The notes: generated by a model not told the origin, from the letters alone. DNA of 37,094 nt from an uncultured Opitutia bacterium (GCA_903909465.1 CAIVVQ010000023.1:1-37094); one strand, 5' to 3'. Positions 9,732-20,572 are shown, numbered from the stretch's first letter. Numbers and translations: made by a program.

Positions 9732-9770
9732 GGGGGTAGGGCTAAGGGGCTTAAAGGGGTGGGGTTTGGG
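9732..9770 (+). other. Putative G-quadruplex-forming run upstream of yggS-recN
   Basis: GGGGG-TA-GGG-CTAA-GGGG-CTTAAA-GGGG-T-GGGG-TTT-GGG: six G-runs of 3 or more with loops of 6 nt or less. Confidence 0.6.
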
Positions 9771-10510
9771 TGGCGTTGACTCTCAGTCCTTTCTCCTTCC
9801 CTCTGGTCGTAGTGGTCACCTACGAACAGTTTACCGGCCATTGTGAGTCGGTCCTAGCCCGGATCAACGCCACGTGCGTCGATTGCGGACGTGACCCGCG
9901 CACGGTACGTTTGTTGCCAGTCACCAAAACACATCCAGTCGAGGCGGCCCTTTTTGCTCATCGCTTTGGACTGCGTGCAGTGGGCGAGAATCGCGTGCAA
10001 GAAGCCATCGCAAAGCGTCCACTAGCGCCTGCGGATTTACGCTGGGAGTTGATTGGGCATTTGCAGTCGAACAAAGCGAAGTCGGCTTTGCAGGTTTTCG
10101 ATGTTATTCAATCGGTTGACTCCGCCGAGCTCGTTGAGCGGTTGGGTCGCATAGCCCAGGAGTTAAACCTCAAGCGCGATATTTATATTCAAGTGAACTC
10201 GGGCAATGACCCGGCGAAGTTTGGTTGTGAATTGAGTGACGCACCAGCGGTACTCGAAGTGGCCCTTGCTCAGCCGGCTTTGCGTGTGATAGGACTGATG
10301 GCGGTCCCGCCGCTTGCCGATGGTAACACTGCCGCCGAAAGAACTTTCAATGAGTTGCGACTCTGTCGCGACGCCCTCGAGTCGCGCTTTAACATTAAAC
10401 TTCCCGAACTCTCGATGGGTATGAGCGGAGACCTAGAGATTGCCGTCCACGCAGGCTCAACCTGTGTGCGAGTGGGTTCATCCTTATACGGGGCACGTCC
10501 ATCCGCATGA
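9770..10510 (+). CDS. yggS: YggS/PLPBP family pyridoxal-phosphate homeostasis protein
   Basis: LLPVTKTHPVEAALFAHRFGLRAVGENRVQEA, RWELIGHLQSNKAK, LSMGMSGDLEIAVHAGSTCVRVGSSLYG. Start uncertain (GTG 9770 or GTG 9812). Confidence 0.88.
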   Translation: MALTLSPFSFPLVVVVTYEQFTGHCESVLARINATCVDCGRDPRTVRLLPVTKTHPVEAALFAHRFGLRAVGENRVQEAIAKRPLAPADLRWELIGHLQSNKAKSALQVFDVIQSVDSAELVERLGRIAQELNLKRDIYIQVNSGNDPAKFGCELSDAPAVLEVALAQPALRVIGLMAVPPLADGNTAAERTFNELRLCRDALESRFNIKLPELSMGMSGDLEIAVHAGSTCVRVGSSLYGARPSA

Positions 10511-12165
10511 TCCGTCGGCTCGCCATTCGCGACCTCGCCTTGATGGATCGCACCGAACTGGAGCTGGGGTCTGGTTTCACCGTGGTCACCGGCGAAACGG
10601 GTGCCGGTAAATCAGTCCTCCTTGGTGCCTTCTCACTATTGGCGGGAAATCGCGTGACGAAGACCGTCGTGCGCAAGGGGGCAGAAGAGTGCACCGTGGA
10701 AGCCGAATTAGAGGTCGGTAAAAATACCGACTATAATAAAGTATTAGAAACGTTAGATTTGCCGAAGTGTGAGGACGGGCTGCTCATCATTAAACGTTCG
10801 GTGCATGTAGCCAAGGCGGGACGGATTTCGATTAATGGTGGTTCGGCCACACTCGCACAGCTGCAAAAGCTCGGTGAGAGTTGGATTGATTTTCATGGTC
10901 CAGGCGAGCCGCAGAAATTAATGCGGGCGGAAACGCAACTGGAGATGCTCGACCTCCATGCCGGCTTATCGAGCGATTTGCAGGCCTATCGTCTACAGTG
11001 GAAGCGTCGCAACGAACTTCTAAATCAAATCACCGAAATTTCTACGGCGGAAAAAATCTCAGATGACGAAGCCGCTTTCTTGCGCGCCCAGCTAGAGAAA
11101 ATGGATGCGCTGGATCTCAGCGATGAGGCCATCCAGAAACTCGAGCGCGATCACTTACGTTCATCGCGCGTCCAAGAGCTCGCGGCCTTGTACGCACAGC
11201 TCGAGTCCGGTTTAGGCTCAGACGGACTCGCAGAAACTTTCCCTAAGATCCTCAAAGCCGGACAGGATGCGGCGCGTATTGATCCTGAGGCCGCCGCTTT
11301 GTTCGAGCGGATTGAGTCGCTGGCGGCCGAAATCGATGACATCCGTGCCGATTATAATCGCTTGGCTCGTGGGCTAAATGCCGATGAGGAATCCGTCAGC
11401 GAGCTCGATACGAAAATGAATTTCTGGTTGGAGCTCCGTCGTAAGTATGGCCCGACGGTGGAGGCTGTGCGCGCCAAGCGCGACGGCTTACGGGCCCGTT
11501 TACTTTCGCAAGGCGACGTGGAAGCGCAGGTCGTTAAGTTAAAGGCTGAAGTCACGAAGTGTGAAAACGAACTCAAGAAGCAGGCGACCGTCTTGCATGC
11601 CGCACGTTTTAAGGCTGCCGATAAGTTGGCGGGAGCGGCACGAAAGATGTTGGGCTCGTTGGGCTTTAAGAAGGCTGACTTAAAAATCGAGGTCGCTAAG
11701 GCCGAGCTTGGGCCGATGGGCTCGGACGCTGTCCAATTCCTATTCTGTGCGAACGCAGGTCAGGATTTATTACCCTTGAATCAAATCGCTTCGAGTGGTG
11801 AAGCCGCCCGCGTGATGTTGGCGTTAAAGACCGTTTTGGCTTCGGTCGACGAAACACCCGTATTGGTATTTGATGAAGTCGACGCCAACGTCGGTGGTGA
11901 AATCGGGGCGCAGGTGGGCCGTGAACTCGCCGCTTTAGGCAAGAAGCATCAAGTCTTTTGCGTGACGCACTTACCGCAGGTGGCTGCTTTAGGACATGCG
12001 CACTATGTGGTCACTAAAACGCAGGATGAGAAATCGACGAATGTGGAAATCGCACCCGTGCATGCAAAGCGCAAAGAACGTGAAAGCGAAATTGCTCGGA
12101 TGCTCGGAGACCGTTCCAGTAAGGTGGCACTCACGCATGCCCGCGAGTTGCTAGACGGCGCTTAA
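10507..12165 (+). CDS. recN: DNA repair protein RecN
   Basis: IRDLALMDRTELELGSGFTVVTGETGAGKSVLLGAFSLLAG; coiled coil; VLVFDEVDANVGGEIGAQVGRELAALGKKHQVFCVTHLPQVAA. Confidence 0.93.
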   Translation: MIRRLAIRDLALMDRTELELGSGFTVVTGETGAGKSVLLGAFSLLAGNRVTKTVVRKGAEECTVEAELEVGKNTDYNKVLETLDLPKCEDGLLIIKRSVHVAKAGRISINGGSATLAQLQKLGESWIDFHGPGEPQKLMRAETQLEMLDLHAGLSSDLQAYRLQWKRRNELLNQITEISTAEKISDDEAAFLRAQLEKMDALDLSDEAIQKLERDHLRSSRVQELAALYAQLESGLGSDGLAETFPKILKAGQDAARIDPEAAALFERIESLAAEIDDIRADYNRLARGLNADEESVSELDTKMNFWLELRRKYGPTVEAVRAKRDGLRARLLSQGDVEAQVVKLKAEVTKCENELKKQATVLHAARFKAADKLAGAARKMLGSLGFKKADLKIEVAKAELGPMGSDAVQFLFCANAGQDLLPLNQIASSGEAARVMLALKTVLASVDETPVLVFDEVDANVGGEIGAQVGRELAALGKKHQVFCVTHLPQVAALGHAHYVVTKTQDEKSTNVEIAPVHAKRKERESEIARMLGDRSSKVALTHARELLDGA

Positions 12166-12980
12166 GATTTTTTTACGAAGCGATCCAGTTTTAGTCTACG
12201 AATCATGCGTAGGCCAATTTTGGCTACGAATGGTTTGGGTAGACGCGCACTGAAAAAACCCAAGAGCCGATTTTTCCAGCCAGTAATAATTTGAGGCCGT
12301 TGACGCATCATGGCTTGCAGGGATTCTTCGACGCACGCTTGAACCGTCTGACCGCCTAAGCCGGTGGAACTTTCGAAACCAGCGGCCTTCGAGAAATTCG
12401 TTGAGACGGGCCCTGGACAAATCGCCACACAACTCACCCCGAAGGCACGTCCTTCGGCATCGAGCGCGATACTCCAATTCAGTAAGAACGCTTTCGTCGC
12501 GGCGTAAGTGGCCATTAGGGGGGTGGGTTGATAACCAGCGAGCGAGGCCACGTTGACCACTTGGCCGCCTCGCGTTTTTATATCATTCCATAAGAGGGCG
12601 GTGAGGTGAACTGGCGCACGCGTATTCACGTCCACCATGCGCAGAGTGTGATCGATGCCCGGAGCGGGGAACTCGCCGTAGGCTCCGAAGCCGCTATTAT
12701 TAACGAGTAGAATTCTGCCAGTACTTGGCATTAGTTTCTTTAATTCGGCAACAACTGACTCGATGTGAGCGGGTTGCGACAGGTCGCAGTTAAGATGAGT
12801 AAACTTCAGGGCTTTAGAAATAGTTTCGGGAGGAGTGCGAGAGAGGTTGAATACGCTCGCGGCGGTGCCAGAATATTCAATGCGCGAGAGGAGTTCGCGT
12901 CCTATGCCCGAAGAAGCCCCAGTAATGATGATACAGGAGAAATCCTGTAAGTATCTTTCGATGGTTTTATTTTTTGGCAT
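12162..12980 (-). CDS. Short-chain dehydrogenase/reductase family protein
   Basis: TGASSGIGRELL Rossmann motif, LVNNSGFGAYG, and YAATKAF catalytic Y-x3-K motif. Confidence 0.88.
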   Translation of the reverse strand: MPKNKTIERYLQDFSCIIITGASSGIGRELLSRIEYSGTAASVFNLSRTPPETISKALKFTHLNCDLSQPAHIESVVAELKKLMPSTGRILLVNNSGFGAYGEFPAPGIDHTLRMVDVNTRAPVHLTALLWNDIKTRGGQVVNVASLAGYQPTPLMATYAATKAFLLNWSIALDAEGRAFGVSCVAICPGPVSTNFSKAAGFESSTGLGGQTVQACVEESLQAMMRQRPQIITGWKNRLLGFFSARLPKPFVAKIGLRMIRRLKLDRFVKKS

Positions 12981-13017
12981 GGGATGTGGGTCACTCGTCT
13001 AACCTAAATACAACCCA

Positions 13018-13377
13018 ATGAGCAATGCTCCAATCGTCATTTCGGGGGTTCACCTTGAACTCACCGAAGCCTTGAAAGAAACGGTGCACGTCAAAGTTGA
13101 AAAACTTTTACGGCACAACCCTCGGATTGTGAGAATTCACGTCGAGTTAGTTTTCAATCATACTCGAGACCACAGCCGCGAGTTTGCAGCGCAGATTCGA
13201 CTCGAATTGCCGGGGCCTGATGTCGTGGTGCGCGAGGAGTCCGAAGACTTATATAAATCGATTGATACCGTGGTCGATAAGGTGGACCGCCAGCTGCGCC
13301 GTCGGCACCGCCTCGAAAAGGAAAAGCGGAATCACCCGCACGATACCGATTTAGGCCCGATTCACCGGGCAAGTTAG
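13018..13377 (+). CDS. Ribosome hibernation-promoting factor, short form (HPF/RaiA family)
   Basis: 119 aa; ISGVHLELTEALKETVHVKVEKLLRH and DLYKSIDTVVDKVDRQLRRRHRLEKEKRN are typical of HPF/RaiA. Confidence 0.88.
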   Translation: MSNAPIVISGVHLELTEALKETVHVKVEKLLRHNPRIVRIHVELVFNHTRDHSREFAAQIRLELPGPDVVVREESEDLYKSIDTVVDKVDRQLRRRHRLEKEKRNHPHDTDLGPIHRAS

Positions 13378-13400
13378 TGGGTTTGATGTGTTCATAAGCA

Positions 13401-13440
13401 AGCCCTCAGGCAGTGAATTGCCCGGGGGCTTTTTGTTTTA
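13401..13440 (+). terminator. Rho-independent terminator downstream of HPF/RaiA gene
   Basis: AGCCCTCAGGCA-GTGAAT-TGCCCGGGGGCT stem (one internal mismatch) followed by TTTTTGTTTT. Confidence 0.8.
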
Positions 13441-13476
13441 CTCGCCCTCCGTCGGCCGGATGCCCTATACCGTGTT

Positions 13477-14889
13477 ATGCGGATTTATTTTATCGGCATC
13501 TGTGGCACAGCAATGGGCAATGCGGCGTTGTTGATGCGCTCGATGGGCCACGATGTCATGGGATCCGACGCGGGAATCTACCCGCCGATGTCCGATCACT
13601 TGCAGCGGAGCGGCATTACGATGCTCGAAGGTTGGAGTGCGGACCGTTTGGCAAAATTAAAACCCGATTTAGTCGTGGTGGGCAATGTCGCCTCGCGCGG
13701 ACACCCCGAGGTCGAGTGGCTCTTGCAAAATCCGGGGCAAAAGTATGTTTCACTTCCCGAACTGCTGCGTAATTATTTACTCAATGACCGTCGCAACTTG
13801 GTAATCGCCGGTACGCACGGTAAAACCACGACGACTTGTTTGGCGACAGTCTTACTGCGGGCGAATGGCACTGACCCCGGCTGGCTAGTAGGCGGCGTGC
13901 CCCGTGATTTACCGGATAGCGCTGCACCAGGAAAATCGGGCGCACCGTTTGTGATTGAGGGCGACGAGTATGACTCGGCATTTTTCGATAAACGCAGTAA
14001 GTTCATTCAGTACCTCCCGAAGGTACTCGCGATTAATAATATCGAATTCGATCACGCCGATATTTTCCGCGATTTAGAAGATGTGTTGCGCACTTTCACT
14101 CATGGACTGCGCGTGGTTCCCGGTAGTGGCGTAGTGGTCGCCAACGGTGACGATAAAAATGTCGAAGGATTAGTAAAATCCGTGACCTGGTGTCCGGTGG
14201 TACGCGTTGGCGTCGGCACTCACAATGATGCCGTGATTACCTACTTTAAAGAATCGGCCGAGGGTGCTTCGTTTACACTTCACTGGAAGGGCCGCGAGTG
14301 GGGTAAAGTGAAATGGTCGCTCCCCGGTCTTTTTAATGCGCGTAACGCGGCGGTCGCTGCCGTCTCGGCCGGGCTCTTACTCAATTCATCGGATCCAACA
14401 GTTTTGAAACTCAATGCACTTGCAAACTTTCAAGGCGTGATGCGCCGTCAGCAAGTTCTGGTGAATCGAGCTGACCTGATAGTCATCGAAGATTTTGGAC
14501 ATCACCCCACGGCCCTGTCGTTTACGCTTGAATCATTGCGCGCGCGTTACCCGCAACACGACTTGGTCGCCTGCTTTGAGCCGCGCAGTAATACCGCAGC
14601 TCGGAAGATCATGCAGGATGAATTTCAAGAAGCCCTCGCCAAGGCGGATGCGATTTATTTAGTTCCCGCCCATCGTGCGGAAAAATTAGGCTCCGAAAGC
14701 TTTGATAGCGCGGCCGTCGTCGCGTCGTTGAAAGCATTGGGTCGAAGTGCACAGGTAGCAGCGACAGCGAATGACTTGCTCGCGCAGTTGCTGGCGCCGT
14801 CGGCGAAGACCAAGCGTCCGCGCTGCGTAATCTTTTTCTCCAACGGTTCGTTCGGTGGAATTATCAGTCAGTTCGCGCAGCAGGCCTAG
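13477..14889 (+). CDS. mpl: UDP-N-acetylmuramate:L-alanyl-gamma-D-glutamyl-meso-diaminopimelate ligase
   Basis: Mur ligase: IYFIGICGTAMGNAALLM, IAGTHGKTTTTCL, EGDEYDSAFFDKRSKF, EDFGHHPTAL, FEPRSNTAAR. Confidence 0.9.
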   Translation: MRIYFIGICGTAMGNAALLMRSMGHDVMGSDAGIYPPMSDHLQRSGITMLEGWSADRLAKLKPDLVVVGNVASRGHPEVEWLLQNPGQKYVSLPELLRNYLLNDRRNLVIAGTHGKTTTTCLATVLLRANGTDPGWLVGGVPRDLPDSAAPGKSGAPFVIEGDEYDSAFFDKRSKFIQYLPKVLAINNIEFDHADIFRDLEDVLRTFTHGLRVVPGSGVVVANGDDKNVEGLVKSVTWCPVVRVGVGTHNDAVITYFKESAEGASFTLHWKGREWGKVKWSLPGLFNARNAAVAAVSAGLLLNSSDPTVLKLNALANFQGVMRRQQVLVNRADLIVIEDFGHHPTALSFTLESLRARYPQHDLVACFEPRSNTAARKIMQDEFQEALAKADAIYLVPAHRAEKLGSESFDSAAVVASLKALGRSAQVAATANDLLAQLLAPSAKTKRPRCVIFFSNGSFGGIISQFAQQA

Positions 14890-15794
14890 GCCAGTCCGTG
14901 AATCGTCTTTGCCTTTTGGACGTCGGACGTGATTTGACGTTCGAGGGCGCTGAGGTCGGCAAATTTTTGTTCGTCACGAATGTATTCTAACCACCGCACT
15001 CGCAGGCTTTCGCCGTGCACGGGAAGGGCTTCGGTGGGACGAAGTAAATGGATTTCGAGCAGGGGCTTAGGGGTTGCCGTTTCCACGGTCGGACGTAGGC
15101 CCCAGTTAGCGATGCTGGGCTCAGCCACGCCGTTGGGGGTGACGAGTTCGACCGCATAAACGCCAAAGGCAGGGAGCAGCTCAGGACTCCAATCGATATT
15201 TAAAGTAGGAAAACCAATGCGCCTCCCGATTTGTTTGCCGGGAATAATGGAGCCCTCGGCTTCGTAGGGTCGCAGCAACATTTGATTGGCGAGGGAGATG
15301 GCACCCGAGGTTAATGCGGTGCGGATGCGTGAACTGCTCACGGGTTCGTTTTCTAAGATAACGGGATCCACGAAGTGAACTTTGACGCCAATGGCGGCCG
15401 CATCTCGGACAAGCGTTTGATTATTGCCCGACCGATTTCGTCCGTACTGAAAATTAGCGCCGACGTGTAAGCTCTGTAAATTGGGAAAAGTTTTTTGTAA
15501 CCACTTTGGAAAATCGCTCGCCTCCATGGCGGCGTGTTGCGCATCGAAGGCGTGGTGATGGATGAGTTGAGCGCCCGCCTCGGTGAGGCGTTCGTCTTTT
15601 TGGGCGCGATTAAAAATCAACGGCACGGCGGACTGCGGTCGAAGGATGCGGCTGGGGTGCGGGTCAAATGTCATGACACCAACCTGGCCCTTGGTTTGTC
15701 GGGCTAAATCGCGCGCCGAATGCAACACTGCCCGGTGACCTAGGTGGACACCGTCAAAGGCGCCGATGGCTAAGTGTAGGGCAGGGGAACTCAT
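14886..15794 (-). CDS. ribF: Bifunctional riboflavin kinase/FAD synthetase
   Basis: [49 protein letters not shown]. Confidence 0.92.
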   Translation of the reverse strand: MSSPALHLAIGAFDGVHLGHRAVLHSARDLARQTKGQVGVMTFDPHPSRILRPQSAVPLIFNRAQKDERLTEAGAQLIHHHAFDAQHAAMEASDFPKWLQKTFPNLQSLHVGANFQYGRNRSGNNQTLVRDAAAIGVKVHFVDPVILENEPVSSSRIRTALTSGAISLANQMLLRPYEAEGSIIPGKQIGRRIGFPTLNIDWSPELLPAFGVYAVELVTPNGVAEPSIANWGLRPTVETATPKPLLEIHLLRPTEALPVHGESLRVRWLEYIRDEQKFADLSALERQITSDVQKAKTIHGLA

Positions 15795-16519
15795 CCTAAG
15801 GCAATACTGGGTACGGCTTCATGCACAGGCACGAGGCATTCGATTAACTGCAGACGGCTCATGGCGCCGAGTTGCATGAGCGTGTGGGCCTTGTCGACAT
15901 TCAGACTGCCGGAGATCGTGCGACGAAGCATCGAAAGGTGTGCGCCGGGTCCGAGTTTATTCCCGAGGTCAAAGGCAATGGTGCGCACGTAGGTGCCCTT
16001 GGTGCATTGCACGCGAAATTGAATATTCGGTGATGCCCAGTTTTCTAAATTAAAAAGGTTAATGCGAATGAAGCGCGGCTCGCGTTCGATCTCGATGCCC
16101 TTGCGGGCGAGTTCGTAAAGTTTTTTGCCGCCGACTTTTTTGGCGGAGTGCATGGGTGGCGTTTGGTATTGATCGCCGAGCATGGATTTAAGGACGTCCT
16201 TAATTTGTTGCTCGCTGATCTCAGGGACGGGCTTCGTTTCGGTGACTTCGCCATCGGCGTCTTGGCTATCGGTGGTCGCGCCGAGTGTGGCTTGTCCGAT
16301 GTACTCTTTCTCTTGCGACATCAGGTACTGCGATGCCTTGGTTGCTTTACCGACGAGAATGATGAGCAAACCAGTGGCCATGGGGTCGAGCGTGCCGGCG
16401 TGACCGACGCGGCGAGTGCCGTAAAGGCGACGGATTTTATCGACCACGTCGTGCGACGTGATGCCTTGTGGTTTATCGACTAATAAAATGCCCTCGGGCT
16501 CGGAGAGTGGCTCGCTCAT
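15791..16519 (-). CDS. truB: tRNA pseudouridine(55) synthase TruB
   Basis: [67 protein letters not shown]. Confidence 0.95.
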   Translation of the reverse strand: MSEPLSEPEGILLVDKPQGITSHDVVDKIRRLYGTRRVGHAGTLDPMATGLLIILVGKATKASQYLMSQEKEYIGQATLGATTDSQDADGEVTETKPVPEISEQQIKDVLKSMLGDQYQTPPMHSAKKVGGKKLYELARKGIEIEREPRFIRINLFNLENWASPNIQFRVQCTKGTYVRTIAFDLGNKLGPGAHLSMLRRTISGSLNVDKAHTLMQLGAMSRLQLIECLVPVHEAVPSIALG

Positions 16520-17520
16520 TGGGCGGAATACTCGCGGTAATGGGCAGCGACAATTTGCAGAATTTTTTCGCGATCAGTTTTCAAAGTACAACCCAACATA
16601 TTAAAACCCGCAGCCAACATGTGTCCGCCGCCATTTAATTTTCCTGCCAGTAAATCGAGACGGAGCTTGGGGTCGCGTCCGCGTAGGCTGCCGCGAATAC
16701 CATCTTTGCCTTCTTCCATGAGTACGGCAATTTCTACGCCCGCGACTGAGCGTGGAAATTCCACTAGGCCTTCTTTATCTTCTTTGGTGGTTTGGGTGTC
16801 GGCGTAATCCGCTTGGGTGATTTCGCCGGAACAAATTTTTCCGTCTTCATGGAATTGAAGCGTGTTCAAGAAGCGCTTGGTGAGGTCAAGTTTACCGCGA
16901 CTCTCTTGTTCGAATATGAGAAAGTTGGCTTCGGCGGGCTTGGCGCCACGCTTAATTAATTCGGCGGCGATTTCAAAAACCGAGGCCGTGGCGCTGGAGT
17001 AACTGAAACGTCCAGTGTCGGTCACGATGCCGAGGTGGAGGCACTTGGCGGTTAAGGCGTCGACCGGCAGTCCGTATTGCAAAGCGGCTTGAGCGAGAAT
17101 GTGACACGTCGCGGCGGCTTCTTTGACGATGATATTAATTTTCGCGTAGCCGGGGTTAGAAGCGTGGTGGTCGATATTCGCTAAAAGTGGGCTAGCAAAC
17201 TTAGCGAGTAATTCCGTCCCAATTCGGGACGCATCGGCACAGTCCACGGAGATCGCCTCGCGGCTGGCATCTATGGCGTAATTATCTCCGGTGATGAAGG
17301 TGACGCCCTTGGTGTACGAAATCATGTTCGGGGGCACGCGGTCGCGGTTGACGCAAATGGCGTCGACCTCGCTGGCGAGCAGCATGCGGCAGAGGGCGGT
17401 TTGGGAGCCAATACAGTCACCATCTGGACGCATATGGCCCAATACGGCTACTTTCCGACCCCGGAGGCTCTGGACGAGCTCCTTGAGTGCGGGACCGGCG
17501 GCTTGCATGTTTATTCCCAT
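16516..17520 (-). CDS. nrnA: DHH family bifunctional oligoribonuclease/PAP phosphatase (NrnA-like)
   Basis: [44 protein letters not shown]. Confidence 0.9.
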   Translation of the reverse strand: MGINMQAAGPALKELVQSLRGRKVAVLGHMRPDGDCIGSQTALCRMLLASEVDAICVNRDRVPPNMISYTKGVTFITGDNYAIDASREAISVDCADASRIGTELLAKFASPLLANIDHHASNPGYAKINIIVKEAAATCHILAQAALQYGLPVDALTAKCLHLGIVTDTGRFSYSSATASVFEIAAELIKRGAKPAEANFLIFEQESRGKLDLTKRFLNTLQFHEDGKICSGEITQADYADTQTTKEDKEGLVEFPRSVAGVEIAVLMEEGKDGIRGSLRGRDPKLRLDLLAGKLNGGGHMLAAGFNMLGCTLKTDREKILQIVAAHYREYSAQ

Positions 17521-17605
17521 AATCTTGCTAAAAGAAACAACCCCGAACGCGGGCTGGCAAAGGCAAAAGGCGGGTTATTTACAAAGAGCGGGGAACGCTT
17601 GAAGG

Positions 17606-17648
17606 GTTTGGGGCTCTGGGCATACTAACTGCTAAATAGTCCCCAAAC
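17606..17648. repeat. Inverted repeat in the clpC upstream region
   Basis: GTTTGGGG (17606-17613) and CCCCAAAC (17641-17648), perfect 8-bp arms with 27-nt spacer, ending 18 bp before the clpC ATG. Confidence 0.4.
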
Positions 17649-17665
17649 ACACCCACCCAAAATTC

Positions 17666-20221
17666 ATGGATAAGGACAAAAACAATAATTTCACGCCCCG
17701 CGCCCGTAAGGTCGTTGAGCTCGCCCGAGCCGAAGCTCGTCGCTTTAACCACAATTACGTGGGGACGGAGCATATCTTGCTTGGGCTGATCAAGCTCGGG
17801 GAGGGTGTAGCCGTGAATGTTTTGGGTCGCATGGGGCTCGACTTAAAAACTGTCCGTGCGGCGGTTGAGAAGCAAGTGGGTCCCGGACCCGAAGAAGCCA
17901 AGGTGCCTGATTCCATTCCGCTGACACCTCGCGTGCAGAAGGTGATGGCTCACGCTGTGACTGAAGCGCGCAGCTTGGGTCACGCGTATGTGGGTACTGA
18001 ACATATTTTGTTGGGCCTCCTAAAGGAAGGCGAAGGCGTCGCAGCGCGCGTGTTGCAAAACTTAGACGTCGACCTCGAGCGCTGTCGCAAAGAAATTTTG
18101 GCGGACATCGATCCAGCGGCCAGTGCTGAGAGCGAAAGCAAAGCTTCGGGCGATGAACCCTCGGCGAATAGCGAAGAAGGCAATAGTGACGACGCGCCTC
18201 CTCCTTCGCGTAAGTCCGAAGAAAGCAGCCGCCCCGGTCGCGGCGAGCGCTTGTCCTTACTCAAAACTTTCGGACGTGATTTAACCGAGTTAGCCAAGGC
18301 GGGCGAATTGGATCCCGTCATCGGACGCAAAGAAGAAATCCGCCGCGTGGTTCAGATCTTATGCCGACGCACCAAGAATAACCCCGTCCTCATTGGTGAA
18401 GCGGGTGTGGGTAAGACTGCGATTGTGGAAGGCCTGGCACAGGAAATCGCTTCGGGTATTGTCCCTGAAATTTTATTGGACCGTAAAGTAATCACCTTGG
18501 ATTTGGCCCTCATGGTCGCTGGTACGAAATACCGCGGTCAGTTTGAAGAACGCATTAAGGGGATCATGGACGAAATTAAGCGCGCCAAGAACGTCATCCT
18601 CTTCATCGATGAAATGCATACCATCGTTGGTGCTGGTGCGGCCGAAGGTGCGATGGACGCTTCAAATATTTTAAAGCCCGCACTCTCGCGCGGCGAAATT
18701 CAATGTATCGGTGCGACTACTCTGTCGGAGTACCGTAAGCACATTGAAAAAGACGCCGCCTTGGAACGTCGTTTCCAATCGGTCAAAATCGATGACCCAT
18801 CGCCCGAAGATGCCATTTTAATTCTGCGCGGTATTCGTCATAAGTATGAAGACCACCACAAGTGTGAATACACTGATGCCGCTATTGAAGCCGCCGTGCG
18901 CTTGTCGCACCGCTACATTACCGCACGTCACTTACCCGATAAGGCCATCGATGTGATGGATGAAGCGGGTGCTCGTGCCCGTATTCGTTCGCTGAACTTG
19001 CCACCTGAGCTCGATAAAGCGCAGGCGGACATTGATGCCGTGGTTCTGCAAAAAGAAGAGGCCTCGCGTCACCAAAAGTTTGAAGAAGCCGCTAACCTGC
19101 GCGACCAAGAGAAGAAAATGCGCGCGAAGCGCGAGAAGTTGCTCGAAGAGTGGCGCAAGAAGCGCGACGAGAAGAAGATCGTCGTCGGAGAAGAAGAGAT
19201 GCTACACATCGTGGCAGATTGGACCGGCGTGCCTTTGAATCGGATGGAGAAGAAGGAAACCCAGAAACTTCTGGATCTCGAAAAAGACCTGCAGGGCAGC
19301 GTCATCGGTCAGGAACGCGCTTGCGAAGTTGTGGCCCGCGCCTTGCGTCGTTCGCGCGCAGACCTCAAGGATCCTCGTCGCCCCATTGGCTCATTCCTTT
19401 TCCTTGGCCCCACCGGCGTCGGCAAGACGCTCTTGGCGCGTACGCTTGCAGAACGCATGTTCGGCGAGAAGGAAGCGGTTATCCAAATCGACATGTCGGA
19501 GTACATGGAGAAATTTACGGTGTCCCGTTTGATTGGTTCGCCTCCCGGTTATGTGGGCCACGACGAAGGCGGTCAGCTCACCGAGCTCGTCCGTCGCAAG
19601 CCTTACTCGGTGGTCCTGTTCGATGAAATCGAAAAAGCGCACCCCGATGTGATTCAACTGCTTTTACAGGCCTTGGAAGACGGTCGTTTGACTGACTCCT
19701 TGGGTCGCGTGGTCGACTTCCGGAACACGATTATCATCATGACTTCCAACGTTGGGGCCGATGTGTTGCAGCGTAATAACTCGGTCGGCTTTGATGTCGG
19801 CGTAGATTCGACGCGTGATTACGAAAAACTCAAGGAGCGCATCATGGATGAAACCAAACGTGCCTTTAAGCCTGAGTTTTTAAATCGCTTAACCGATATC
19901 GTGATCTTCCAACAGCTGGCGAAGGTGCACATGACCAAGATCGTGGACATCGAAGTCGAAGCCGTGGCAAAACGCTTATTGAACCTTGGGGTCAAACTCG
20001 TGGTCAATGAAGCCGCCCGTGGTTACCTCGTTGATAATGGTTGGGACGAAAAGTATGGCGCCCGCCCTTTACGTCGCGCGGTCGAACGCTTGCTCGAGGA
20101 TCCTTTGGCCGAATCGATTCTACGTAACGATTACAATAAGGAAGAGCCCGTCATTGTTTCAGTCGGAGAAAAAGGTCTGGTGTTCACGCAAAAGAAATCG
20201 GGCGCAGATACCGGTGCTTAA
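17666..20221 (+). CDS. clpC: ATP-dependent Clp protease ATP-binding subunit ClpC
   Basis: Two N-terminal repeats each with GTEHILLGL, two AAA+ modules ([30 protein letters not shown]), UVR-like motif [22 protein letters not shown] in the middle domain. Confidence 0.95.
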   Translation: MDKDKNNNFTPRARKVVELARAEARRFNHNYVGTEHILLGLIKLGEGVAVNVLGRMGLDLKTVRAAVEKQVGPGPEEAKVPDSIPLTPRVQKVMAHAVTEARSLGHAYVGTEHILLGLLKEGEGVAARVLQNLDVDLERCRKEILADIDPAASAESESKASGDEPSANSEEGNSDDAPPPSRKSEESSRPGRGERLSLLKTFGRDLTELAKAGELDPVIGRKEEIRRVVQILCRRTKNNPVLIGEAGVGKTAIVEGLAQEIASGIVPEILLDRKVITLDLALMVAGTKYRGQFEERIKGIMDEIKRAKNVILFIDEMHTIVGAGAAEGAMDASNILKPALSRGEIQCIGATTLSEYRKHIEKDAALERRFQSVKIDDPSPEDAILILRGIRHKYEDHHKCEYTDAAIEAAVRLSHRYITARHLPDKAIDVMDEAGARARIRSLNLPPELDKAQADIDAVVLQKEEASRHQKFEEAANLRDQEKKMRAKREKLLEEWRKKRDEKKIVVGEEEMLHIVADWTGVPLNRMEKKETQKLLDLEKDLQGSVIGQERACEVVARALRRSRADLKDPRRPIGSFLFLGPTGVGKTLLARTLAERMFGEKEAVIQIDMSEYMEKFTVSRLIGSPPGYVGHDEGGQLTELVRRKPYSVVLFDEIEKAHPDVIQLLLQALEDGRLTDSLGRVVDFRNTIIIMTSNVGADVLQRNNSVGFDVGVDSTRDYEKLKERIMDETKRAFKPEFLNRLTDIVIFQQLAKVHMTKIVDIEVEAVAKRLLNLGVKLVVNEAARGYLVDNGWDEKYGARPLRRAVERLLEDPLAESILRNDYNKEEPVIVSVGEKGLVFTQKKSGADTGA

Positions 20222-20224
20222 GCG

Positions 20225-20572
20225 GTGAACCCACGTTTGATTACCTCTGGGCTACTCGGGGCGACTGCTGTCGCCCTGGGTGCCTTTGGTGCGCATGCCT
20301 TGAAGGCCCAATTAAATTCGATTCCCGAGGCCTTGGCCTGGTGGAATACGGCCACCTTTTATTTATTGATTCACGCGGTTGCGGTTGGCGCAATTGCGCA
20401 AAGCGGACGTTGGTCAGTAATTTTCTGGTCCGTCGGCACCGTGATTTTTAGTGCCACGCTTTATGCGATGGCACTCGGTGCCCCGCGTTGGTTGGGCGCG
20501 ATTACACCTATCGGTGGTGCAATGTTAATTCTCGGATGGCTGACCCTTGTGGTCAGTGGCCTTCGAAAATAA
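20225..20572 (+). CDS. DUF423 (YgdD-like) small membrane protein
   Basis: GLLGATAVALGAFGAHALK start and four-helix hydrophobic pattern; GTG start. Confidence 0.82.
   Translation: MNPRLITSGLLGATAVALGAFGAHALKAQLNSIPEALAWWNTATFYLLIHAVAVGAIAQSGRWSVIFWSVGTVIFSATLYAMALGAPRWLGAITPIGGAMLILGWLTLVVSGLRK

Noticed and set aside
17551-17580. GGCAAAGGCAAAAGGC tandem considered as a CtsR-type box
   Set aside because: Does not match the GGTCAAA-N3-GGTCAAA heptad arrangement; spacing and sequence differ.
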